Positions 1 to 6,788 of a stretch of 6,788 nucleotides of DNA are shown here, one piece after another. The translations under genes and the position numbers were made by a program. Numbering within the stretch: position 1 is the first letter of the stretch; every line of letters begins with the position of its first letter. Origin of the DNA: Labilithrix luteola (lineage in GTDB: Bacteria > Myxococcota_A > Polyangia > Polyangiales > Polyangiaceae); NCBI GenBank assembly GCA_026225435.1, contig JAMFST010000141.1:1-6788 (forward strand), read 5' to 3'. The notes under the pieces are model-generated. The model ran no database searches. It saw only the letters and a list, made by a program, of their open reading frames with translations, and had not been told where the DNA came from.

Positions 1-1175
1 CCGGGGATGAAGTAGAGGCCGGGCTCGATGGTGAACGACTGGTCGGCGGCGATGACCGTGGTGTTGCGGAGAAACGGGTTGTCCGGGCGAGGCGCTGTCG
101 CTCCGCAGCCGACGTCGTGCGTCTGCAGGCCGAGCGCGTGGCCGAGGCCGTGCGGGTAGAACACGCGGGTCAGCTTGCGCGTGACCGCCTCGTCGGCCGA
201 CGTGCGCAGCACGCCGATCTCGCGCAGGACGCCAGCGGCGTAGCGGTGCGAGGCCTCGTGCAGCTCCTCGTACGGCATGCCGATGGCCGTCTCGGCACAC
301 AGCCGCTGCTGCAGCTGGTCGAGGCCGTGGACCATGGCGGCGAAGCGCGTCTCCGCCTCGGTGCGCCCCTTCACCCAGGTGCGGGTGATGTCCGAGTTGT
401 AGCCGTGGAACGTCGCGCCGGCGTCGACGAGGAGGACGCCGTCGTCGGGCGCGCCGGCCTTCGCCTTGTTGTAGCTGACGTGGTGGAGGACGGCGGAGTT
501 GCGCCCGTAGGCGACGATGTTCTTGTACGGCGTCTCCGGATCGTCCTGCGAGGTCGCCTGGAGGAAGGCGAGGTGGAGCTCCAGCTCGCTGTGCTGTCCG
601 CCGTCCAGGAACGCCTTGCGCAGCGCCTCGTGGCCGAGGATGGCGCGGTGGTTGGCCCGCGCGAGGCACTCGATCTCGTACGGCGTCTTGAGGATGCGCA
701 GCTCATCGAGCACCGGAGCGACGCGCTCGACCTGATCGAGATCGAAGCCCCACGTTCGCGCGGCCGGAAGGTCCTCGCCGAGGAAGGCGGTACGCGGCCC
801 AGCGGGCGGAAGGTGCGTCTTCACGTCTTCCGGGGTGCCCACGGTGATGACGTCGAAGGACGACTCCCACCCCATCCATTCCGGCGCCGGCGGCCGCTCC
901 CAGATGCTGTTGCTGCGGTGCCAGACGAGCTTCGGGCGCTTGCCCGGCTCGATCACCAGCGCGCTCTCGGCCTCGGCGAGCGGGAGCCAGTGCTGGAAGT
1001 GCGGCGTGGGGCGCAGCGCCCAGAACTGGTCGTCGAAGACGGTGCGCGGCTTCGGGGTGCCCGAGTGGATGACCAGACGATCGAGCCCGAGCTTCGCCAG
1101 CGCCGGGGCGTAGCGCTGCTCGAGGGTGCGGAGGTGATCGCGGTACGCGGCGGTGAGGTCGAGGGCGGTGGTCAC
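1..1175 (-). CDS. pepQ: Xaa-Pro dipeptidase (proline dipeptidase), M24B metallopeptidase, C-terminus cut by window edge
   Basis: The enzyme hydrolyses Xaa-Pro dipeptides in the cytoplasm, releasing proline during peptide recycling; the family uses two metal ions. From the GTG at 1175-1173 the frame stays open to position 1, giving 391 residues. The N-terminus (AYRDHLRTL, then LVIHSG) resembles E. coli PepQ. The creatinase/aminopeptidase fold is evident: LLVDAG (Asp251), NSDITRTW (Asp262), YPHGLGHALGLQ (His342) and TIEPG (Glu384) supply four of the five expected metal ligands. The fifth, a Glu in a GGIRIED-type motif, and about 50 more residues would lie left of the window. The GTG start was chosen because the ATG at 1183-1181 is out of frame and hits TGA at once, and because the resulting N-terminus matches the family. 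No good Shine-Dalgarno is visible; a GAGG lies too close to the GTG. Only 14 bases separate it from the upstream sigma gene, which suggests cotranscription and perhaps translational coupling. All of this was read by translating the minus strand by hand. Confidence 0.93.
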   Translation of the reverse strand, partial: MTTALDLTAAYRDHLRTLEQRYAPALAKLGLDRLVIHSGTPKPRTVFDDQFWALRPTPHFQHWLPLAEAESALVIEPGKRPKLVWHRSNSIWERPPAPEWMGWESSFDVITVGTPEDVKTHLPPAGPRTAFLGEDLPAARTWGFDLDQVERVAPVLDELRILKTPYEIECLARANHRAILGHEALRKAFLDGGQHSELELHLAFLQATSQDDPETPYKNIVAYGRNSAVLHHVSYNKAKAGAPDDGVLLVDAGATFHGYNSDITRTWVKGRTEAETRFAAMVHGLDQLQQRLCAETAIGMPYEELHEASHRYAAGVLREIGVLRTSADEAVTRKLTRVFYPHGLGHALGLQTHDVGCGATAPRPDNPFLRNTTVIAADQSFTIEPGLYFIP

Positions 1176-1189
1176 GGCCTCATCGTAGA

Positions 1190-2185
<996 letters not shown>

Positions 2186-2192
2186 GCTGAGA

Positions 2193-2197
2193 TCCCC
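2193..2197 (-). promoter_or_regulatory. Ribosome binding site supporting the GTG start of the sigma gene
   Basis: On the minus strand GGGGA precedes the GTG at 2185-2183 with a seven-base spacer. It is the best Shine-Dalgarno-like sequence at any candidate start of this frame, and it fixes the short 331-residue form. Confidence 0.5.
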
Positions 2198-2201
2198 ACG
2201 C

Positions 2202-2216
2202 CGGAAGCCTACCTCA
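2202..2216 (-). promoter_or_regulatory. Candidate promoter -10 region of the sigma gene
   Basis: The minus strand reads TGAGGTAGGCTTCCG, with TAGGCT (2211-2206) as a possible -10 hexamer of the TAnnnT type. Transcription starting about seven bases downstream would give a leader of roughly 14 bases that still holds the GGGGA ribosome site. The element matches the one upstream of the kinase gene (2908-2922) at 12 of 15 positions, which is the main reason to list it. No convincing -35 was found at normal spacing. Confidence 0.4.
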
Positions 2217-2270
2217 GCCACGGCGGAACAACACGTCGTCCTGCGCCGAAGAGCGCCACCGGTTCCTCGA

Positions 2271-2279
2271 TGATACCGT
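2271..2279 (+). promoter_or_regulatory. Candidate extended -10 element of the Uma2 gene
   Basis: TGATACCGT fits the pattern TGnTAnnnT, an extended -10 of the same TAnnnT class as the two other candidate promoters here. It would start transcription around 2285-2287, leaving an almost leaderless message for the ATG at 2291. If so, the in-frame ATG at 2270 lies inside the promoter and cannot be the start. No -35 is evident. Confidence 0.3.
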
Positions 2280-2296
2280 GGCATGTGCCGATGGCA
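2280..2296. promoter_or_regulatory. Alternating GGCA/TGCC half-sites over the Uma2 start, possible operator
   Basis: GGCA (2280-2283), TGCC (2286-2289) and GGCA (2293-2296) form two overlapping inverted repeats with spacers of two and three bases. They cover the predicted transcription start and the ATG of the Uma2 gene. The half-sites are only four bases and GC-rich, so chance occurrence is quite possible. Confidence 0.18.
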
Positions 2297-2884
2297 GGTG
2301 ATCCGCTCCGCAAACGCGCAACCTACGAGGACGTCCTGAACGCGCCGCCGCACATGACGGCGGAGATCCTCGACGGTGAGCTCCATCTCATGCCGCACCC
2401 TCGGCGGGCCCACCTTCGCAGCGCGTCCGGGCTCGGCTCGTTTCTCTTCGGCGCCTTTCACGTCGGCGTCGGGGGGCCCGGCGGATGGACGATCCTCTAC
2501 GAGCCCGAGCTCCATCTCGGTGCGGACATCCTCGTGCCCGATCTCGGCGGCTGGCACGCGGGCCGTCTCGTCGACCGTGAAGACGTCGACGAGCCGTACA
2601 TCTCGACCGTTCCCGACTGGGTCTGCGAGATTCTCTCGCCCGGCACCTTGCGCGTCGACCGCATGAAGAAGATGCCGATCTACGCGCGCGAGAGGGTGGG
2701 CCACGTGTGGCTGGTCGATCCGCGCGAGAAGACCGTCGAGGTCTTCCGCCACGAAGGGCACGCCTACGTGCTCGTGGGCACCTTCGGCGGCGACGACGCG
2801 GTGCGGGCCGAGCCTTTCGCCGCTGCGGAGATTCCGCCGGCATTTCTTTGGGGCAAGGACTCCGCCGAAGCGCGCCAGCCCTGA
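2291..2884 (+). CDS. Uma2 (DUF820) family putative nuclease, 197 aa
   Basis: Uma2-family proteins have a PD-(D/E)xK restriction-endonuclease-like fold, but their biological role is poorly known; they are abundant in cyanobacteria, Chloroflexi and myxobacteria. The full family pattern is present: ATYEDVL near residue 10, AEILDGELHLMPHP at 24-37, EPELHLGADILVPDLGGW at 71-88, VPDWVCEILSP at 108-117, and the YARERVGHVWLVDP block at 131-144. Likely active-site acids are in the DILVPDL segment and Glu113 (CEIL), with Lys126 or Lys127 as the possible lysine; this assignment is from the family pattern, not a structure. The ATG at 2291 gives a family-like N-terminus (MAGDPLRKRATYEDV). An in-frame ATG at 2270 would add seven residues but overlaps a candidate -10. 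The gene diverges from the sigma gene and ends 59 bases before the kinase gene. No signal peptide or membrane segment is seen, so it should be cytoplasmic. Length is normal for the family and no partner toxin or methylase is nearby. Confidence 0.88.
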   Translation: MAGDPLRKRATYEDVLNAPPHMTAEILDGELHLMPHPRRAHLRSASGLGSFLFGAFHVGVGGPGGWTILYEPELHLGADILVPDLGGWHAGRLVDREDVDEPYISTVPDWVCEILSPGTLRVDRMKKMPIYARERVGHVWLVDPREKTVEVFRHEGHAYVLVGTFGGDDAVRAEPFAAAEIPPAFLWGKDSAEARQP

Positions 2885-2907
2885 GGGCGGCGGCGCTCGA
2901 CGCTTCG

Positions 2908-2922
2908 TGAGGTAGCCTGCGG
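2908..2922 (+). promoter_or_regulatory. Candidate promoter -10 region of the kinase gene
   Basis: TGAGGTAGCCTGCGG lies 21 bases before the ATG at 2944 and contains TAGCCT (2913-2918) as a possible -10. A start about seven bases downstream would give a leader of about 19 bases. It matches the element before the sigma gene at 12 of 15 positions, including an unbroken TGAGGTAG. No good -35 is visible. It suggests the kinase has its own promoter even though the Uma2 gene ends only 59 bases upstream. Confidence 0.42.
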
Positions 2923-2943
2923 TCGGCGCCCGCCTCGCACCTC

Positions 2944-5900
2944 ATGGACACCTGCCCCGACGAGACCTTCATCGCCAGCTTCTTCGAGGGGGCGGTCTCG
3001 CCCGAAGAAGAAGCGGAGTTTCGCGCGCACGTGGCCGGCTGCGAGGACTGCCGGTTGCTCGTCGCCGAAACGACCAAGTCGCTGCGCGACGATTCGCCAC
3101 CGCCGCCCAACGTGCTCATCGCGTCCGAGCGCCCGTCGCAGGCGGCGCTCGGGGCGGTGTCGCTCGATCGCGGCGGCACGTTCGGCCGCTACCTGATCGT
3201 CGGGGTGGTCGGCGCCGGGGCGATGGGCGTGGTGTACGCGTCGTACGATCCGGATCTCGATCGCAAGGTGGCGCTGAAGCTGCTGCGGCCGCGCGAGGCG
3301 GGGCCGGACGACACCATCGGCCAGGAGAAGCGGCTGCTCCGCGAGGCGCAGGCGATGGCGCGACTGCAGCACGAGAACGTGGTCGCGGTGTACGAGGCCG
3401 GGACGATCGACGGGCAGGTGTTCCTGGCGATGGAGTTCGTCGCCGGGACGTCGCTCGGCGCCTGGCAGAAGGCGGCGGCGCGCAGCTGGCAGGAGACGTT
3501 GACGGCCTACCTGGGCGCCGGGCGTGGGCTCGCGGCGGCGCACGCGGCCGGGCTCGTGCACCGCGATTTCAAGCCAGACAACGTGCTCGTCTCCGGCCAC
3601 GGGGCGGCGCTGCGGGTGCGCGTCACCGACTTCGGGCTGGCACGCGCCGAGCGATCGGGCGCGGGCGAGACCCCGGGGCGCAGCCAGCACGTGCCGCTCG
3701 CCGGCGCATCGACGCTCGATCTCTCGCAAGCGGGGGTGGTCGTGGGGACGCCGGCGTACATGGCGCCCGAGCAGCTCGCCGGCGAAGCGAGCGATGCGCG
3801 CAGCGATCAGTTCTCCTACGCCGTCGCGCTCCACGAGGCGCTCTACGGCATCCGTCCGTTCCCCGGCGAGACGCCCGAGGAGGTGTCGACGGCCGCGCGC
3901 GAGGGGCGCATCGCCTCGCCGCCACGCCCGCCGCGAGGGACGCGGGTGCCGCGCGAGCGGCGCGTGCCGAATCACCTGCGTCAGGCGATCATCCGCGCGC
4001 TCTCGCCGGATCCGAAGGCGCGCTTCGGGTCGATGAACGAGATGCTCACGGCGCTCTCGCCCGACGTGAAGCGCGGTCGACGGCGGGTGGCGCTGATCGC
4101 TTCGGCGGCGGCGCTGGCGGTGATCGCCATCGCCGTCTCGGTCGGTTATCGCGAGGCGCGCCGCGAGGAGACGCAGGTGTGCGGCGGCGTGGCGCACAAG
4201 CTCGAAGGGGTGTGGGACGCGCCGCGCAAGCACGAGGTGGAGACCGCCTTCCGCGCGACCGCCGCGCCGTTCGCGGGCGACGCGTGGAAGTCGGTGGAGC
4301 AGCGGCTCGACGACTACGCCCGCCGCTGGACGGCGCTGCGCCGCGACGCCTGCGAGGATACGCTCCTGCGCCACGAGGCGACCGATCGCTCGATGTCGCT
4401 GCGCTACGCCTGCCTCGACGACCGGCTGCAGAAGAGCGCGGCGCTGGTATCGCTGTTCACCGAGGCGGACGCGAAGATCGTCGAGCACGCCGTCGACGCG
4501 GTGGAGTCGCTGCCGACGCTCGACGGGTGCGACAACGTGGAGGCGCTGGCGGCGGCCTCGCATCCGGTGCCGGCGGCGACCATCGAGAAGGAGGTGACCG
4601 CGGTGCGCGCCGAGGTCGACCGCGCGAGCGCGCTCGAGCGCGCCGGCAAGTATCGCGAGGGAAAGGACAAGGCGACCGCGGCGCTCGCCCGCGCCCACGA
4701 GCTGGCCTACGCGCCGCTCGAGGCCGAGGCGCTGCTGGTGACCGGCCGCCTCGAGGGGCAGCTGGGCGACGAGAAGACGGGCGAGACCTTGCTCGAGGCG
4801 GCCTCGGTCGCCGGCACGCTGGGAGACGACGAGACCGAGGTGCGCGCCTTCGTCGCCCGCGCGTACTTCGTCGGCTACCGGCAGGCGCACTTCGCCCGCG
4901 GAGAGCGCTGGCTGCGCTACGCCCAGACACCGCTCGCCCGCCTGGCCACGCCCGACGCGATCGAGGCGGAGCGGGTCGAGACGCTGGGGATCATCGAGTG
5001 GAGCGAGGGGAAGCTCGAGCCGGCGCTGGCCGATCTGGAGAAGGCGCGCGGACTGTGGGACCGCGCGTACGGTCCGCGGAACGCGCGCGTCGCTCGCTCG
5101 CTCGACGGGATCGCCGTCGTCTACATGGACATGGGGCGCTACCAGGACGCGCTGACCATCGGGCAGCAGGCGGCGGCCATCTCGGAGGAGGATCTCGGCG
5201 CGCAGCACCCGGAGCTGGCCCTCGAGCTGAACAACGTAGGCAACGCGCTCTGGTACCTGGGGCGCTATCCCGAGGCGCTGCCGGCGCTCCGGCGCGCGCT
5301 GTCCATCTGGACGACCTCGCTCGGCAAGGACAGCGCCGAGCAGGTGGCGCCGCTCGACAGCCTGGGGAGCGTGCTGACCTCCATGGCCCGCTACGCCGAG
5401 GCGGACGACGCGCTCGAGCGGGCGCGCGCGCTGCTCGAGCACACCGGCGACGTGCACGGGCCGGAGTATTCCGGCGTGCTCAACGATCTCGGGCTGGTGT
5501 GGCGCCGGCGCGGCGACGTGAAGCACGCGCGCGAGCTGCACAAGCAGGCGCTCGCGGTGCTCATCGAGTCGGTGGGGGCGACGCATGCCGATGTCGGATC
5601 GACCGACGTGCGGCTCGCCGAGGCCGACCTGCTCGACCGGGCCTTCCCCGCCGCGCGCGAGGAGGCGACGCAAGGCGCGGCGATCATCGAAGCGGCCCTC
5701 GGTGCGCGCTCGCCGGCGCTGGCGGCGGCGCTGACGGTGCGCGGCGAGGCGGAGCTGGGCGCCGGGGACACGTCGGCGGCGGTGACGACGCTCACCCGCG
5801 CGCTCGAGATGCGCGACCCGGCGGGCGCCGACGGCGGTGGACAGCGCGACGAGGAGGCCCGTACGCGCTTCGCTCTGGCGCGCGCGCTGTGGCCGCACGG

Positions 5901-6021
5901 AGATCGTGATCGCGCGCTCACCCTGGCCGGGCAAGCCGACACCTTCTACGCGACTGCCCCCTGGTATGCCGCCGAGCACACGGCGACGCAGGCGTGGCTG
6001 GCGAGCCGCCCCAAGCGCTGA
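2944..6021 (+). CDS. Membrane Ser/Thr protein kinase with N-terminal anti-sigma-type zinc finger and C-terminal TPRs (1025 aa)
   Basis: A Hanks-type kinase predicted to phosphorylate Ser/Thr on target proteins. Order of parts: a zinc finger of anti-sigma type (Cys4, His29-x3-Cys33-x2-Cys36); a kinase domain about 80-370 with the Gly loop [12 protein letters not shown], Lys112 (VALKLL), HRDFKPDN (Asp208, Lys210, Asn213), DFG at 229-231 and [10 protein letters not shown] at 268-277, so all key residues are present; a basic stretch and one membrane segment (about 382-401); an outer segment with Cys413, 470, 490 and 529; then TPRs, clearest from about 715 to 895, of the kinesin-light-chain type ([24 protein letters not shown]). 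The basic KRGRRR before the membrane helix puts the kinase in the cytoplasm and the TPRs outside, by the positive-inside rule. The ATG at 2944 gives the usual [11 protein letters not shown] finger start; no Shine-Dalgarno is seen. The loop from DFG to GTP is long (36 residues between). The architecture is common in myxobacteria. The substrate is unknown; the nearby sigma factor is a candidate by position. Confidence 0.92.
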   Translation: MDTCPDETFIASFFEGAVSPEEEAEFRAHVAGCEDCRLLVAETTKSLRDDSPPPPNVLIASERPSQAALGAVSLDRGGTFGRYLIVGVVGAGAMGVVYASYDPDLDRKVALKLLRPREAGPDDTIGQEKRLLREAQAMARLQHENVVAVYEAGTIDGQVFLAMEFVAGTSLGAWQKAAARSWQETLTAYLGAGRGLAAAHAAGLVHRDFKPDNVLVSGHGAALRVRVTDFGLARAERSGAGETPGRSQHVPLAGASTLDLSQAGVVVGTPAYMAPEQLAGEASDARSDQFSYAVALHEALYGIRPFPGETPEEVSTAAREGRIASPPRPPRGTRVPRERRVPNHLRQAIIRALSPDPKARFGSMNEMLTALSPDVKRGRRRVALIASAAALAVIAIAVSVGYREARREETQVCGGVAHKLEGVWDAPRKHEVETAFRATAAPFAGDAWKSVEQRLDDYARRWTALRRDACEDTLLRHEATDRSMSLRYACLDDRLQKSAALVSLFTEADAKIVEHAVDAVESLPTLDGCDNVEALAAASHPVPAATIEKEVTAVRAEVDRASALERAGKYREGKDKATAALARAHELAYAPLEAEALLVTGRLEGQLGDEKTGETLLEAASVAGTLGDDETEVRAFVARAYFVGYRQAHFARGERWLRYAQTPLARLATPDAIEAERVETLGIIEWSEGKLEPALADLEKARGLWDRAYGPRNARVARSLDGIAVVYMDMGRYQDALTIGQQAAAISEEDLGAQHPELALELNNVGNALWYLGRYPEALPALRRALSIWTTSLGKDSAEQVAPLDSLGSVLTSMARYAEADDALERARALLEHTGDVHGPEYSGVLNDLGLVWRRRGDVKHARELHKQALAVLIESVGATHADVGSTDVRLAEADLLDRAFPAAREEATQGAAIIEAALGARSPALAAALTVRGEAELGAGDTSAAVTTLTRALEMRDPAGADGGGQRDEEARTRFALARALWPHGDRDRALTLAGQADTFYATAPWYAAEHTATQAWLASRPKR

Positions 6022-6031
6022 GCCGCCGCCA

Positions 6032-6056
6032 CCGTCAGGGGAGAACCTGGTGACGG
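6032..6056. terminator. Weak inverted repeat between convergent genes, possible terminator
   Basis: CCGTCA (6032-6037) and TGACGG (6051-6056) can pair around a 13-base loop, and an inner GG/CC could extend the stem. It spans the stop of the minus-strand gene and begins 10 bases after the kinase stop. There is no T-run on either strand, so an intrinsic terminator of the usual kind is not supported. It is listed only because it is the sole hairpin I see in this tail-to-tail junction. Confidence 0.2.
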
Positions 6057-6788
6057 AAGACGACGGTGCGGCGATTGGCCGGCGGGAGATCGCGGCCGCT
6101 CACCGACACCAGCTTGAGCACCTGCCCCTGCGCGATCGGGACCGCGCGCGGGGTTCCGTCGAGGGTCCACGGCGGCGCGTCGGTGTACGGGAGGACGTAC
6201 GGCTCCTCGTTGCCGACGCCGACCGCGATGATCTTGTCGGCGCCGCCCACGCCGTGGACCTGCACGCCGGTGGGGAGCTCCTCGATTCCGTCGGAGCTGG
6301 TGGCCCGGTAGCCGAGCGCGTGCAGACGACGCGCGAAGGCGAGCAAGCTGGCGGCAGCCTCCTGAGCGCGGGTGGTGTCGAGGCCGTTCATGGCGCTGAG
6401 CCAGAAGGGCAGCTTGGCCTGGGCGATACCCGTGCTCCGCGGATCGCCGACGACGCGCCAGGTGAGCGGCCCGGCCTGCTCGCAGACGGTGCGCGCCCCT
6501 CCGAAGGCGGGGACGCAGCCATACACCCCGTCCTGCCCATCGGCTCCGCCAGCGCCGTCCGCCCGGGCACCCACGCCGCTCGCCGACGTGGCGATCGACA
6601 CCAGCCGCGCCTCGCTGACGTGCTGGGCGATGCCGTCGCCGGCGGTCACCTGCGCGTCGGGCGCGCCGCTGGCGAGGAGCGCGTTCTTCGCGTCCCACCC
6701 GAGATCTCCCGGCGGCACCCAGGGGACGAACGAGTCACCGGCGACGCGCGCGCGCGCCACCCACTCGAGGACGCCGAGCGCGCCGCCG
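6035..6788 (-). CDS. Hypothetical protein, 5' end beyond the window
   Basis: I do not recognise this protein. The minus-strand frame runs open from the right edge to TGA at 6037-6035, giving 250 visible residues. A GTG at 6760-6758 is the first in-frame start candidate, but the frame continues upstream of it (GGALGVLEWV), so the true start is probably outside. Seen in the sequence: an early segment rich in Trp/Pro/Gly (DSFVPWVPPGDLGWDAKNAL); a Gly/Ala/Asp-rich stretch (VGARADGAGGADGQDGVYG); two cysteines 11 residues apart (YGCVPAFGGARTVCEQ); an amphipathic stretch AASLLAFARRLHALGY; and a probable beta-rich end (EEPYVLPYTDAPPW, LKLVSVSGRDLPPANRRTVV). The two cysteines and the low-complexity linker would suit an exported protein, but no signal peptide can be judged without the 5' end. 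It is more credible than its overlapping frames because it reaches the edge, has mixed non-repetitive composition and stops neatly 13 bases from the kinase. It could be a structural or envelope protein; no catalytic motif was found. Confidence 0.62.
   Translation of the reverse strand, partial: GGALGVLEWVARARVAGDSFVPWVPPGDLGWDAKNALLASGAPDAQVTAGDGIAQHVSEARLVSIATSASGVGARADGAGGADGQDGVYGCVPAFGGARTVCEQAGPLTWRVVGDPRSTGIAQAKLPFWLSAMNGLDTTRAQEAAASLLAFARRLHALGYRATSSDGIEELPTGVQVHGVGGADKIIAVGVGNEEPYVLPYTDAPPWTLDGTPRAVPIAQGQVLKLVSVSGRDLPPANRRTVVFRHQVLP

Noticed and set aside
2186..2761. N-terminal extension of the sigma-factor frame to a 523-residue protein
   Set aside because: The extension is antisense to the Uma2 gene and has shadow-like composition, while a GTG with a ribosome site at 2185 gives a family-like length.
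4179..5909. A 576-codon plus-strand frame inside the kinase gene
   Set aside because: Arg/Gly/Ala-rich translation with no motifs, in a different frame from clear TPR sequence.
2764..5979. A 1071-codon open frame on the minus strand
   Set aside because: It lies antisense to the kinase gene, whose motifs are unambiguous. Its translation is dominated by Arg, Leu, Ala, Val and His repeats typical of the complement of GC-rich codons, with no recognisable domain.
5946..6698. A 250-codon minus-strand frame overlapping the last gene
   Set aside because: Extremely Arg-rich and low-complexity, and it overruns the kinase 3' end; the alternative frame has balanced composition and a stop just past the kinase stop.
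6745..6756. (CG)6 dinucleotide run
   Set aside because: Encodes Ala-Arg repeats within the last gene; a run of this length is unremarkable at this GC content.

Overview
The window is very GC-rich, with most third codon positions G or C, and is densely coding. It most likely comes from a myxobacterium (Myxococcota, Polyangia-like). The main reasons are a large Ser/Thr kinase combining an anti-sigma-type zinc finger, a transmembrane segment and a TPR tail, and a myxobacterial-type sigma-70-like factor close by. No codon-usage or phylogenetic calculation was run.

Layout: (1) 1-1175, minus strand: Xaa-Pro dipeptidase PepQ, whose C-terminus runs off the left edge. (2) 1190-2185, minus strand: a 331-residue sigma-70-like factor directly upstream of pepQ with a 14-base gap, so the two probably share a transcript. 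(3) 2186-2290: a short divergent intergenic region with candidate promoters on both strands. (4) 2291-2884, plus strand: a stand-alone Uma2/DUF820-family putative nuclease. (5) 2944-6021, plus strand: a 1025-residue multidomain Ser/Thr kinase (zinc finger, kinase, one membrane segment, four-cysteine segment, TPRs). (6) 6035-6788, minus strand: the C-terminal part of an unrecognised protein, convergent with the kinase gene across a 13-base gap.

The most coherent reading is a signalling locus. The kinase would sense something outside the membrane and control the nearby sigma factor, either through its N-terminal zinc finger (anti-sigma-like) or by phosphorylation. The sigma and kinase genes also share a promoter-like element (12 of 15 bases identical) just upstream of their starts. 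The Uma2 gene lies between them and may be part of the locus or a later insertion. PepQ looks metabolic and may simply share the sigma transcript. The functional link between sigma factor and kinase is inference. The individual family assignments, except for the last gene, are well supported by motifs.
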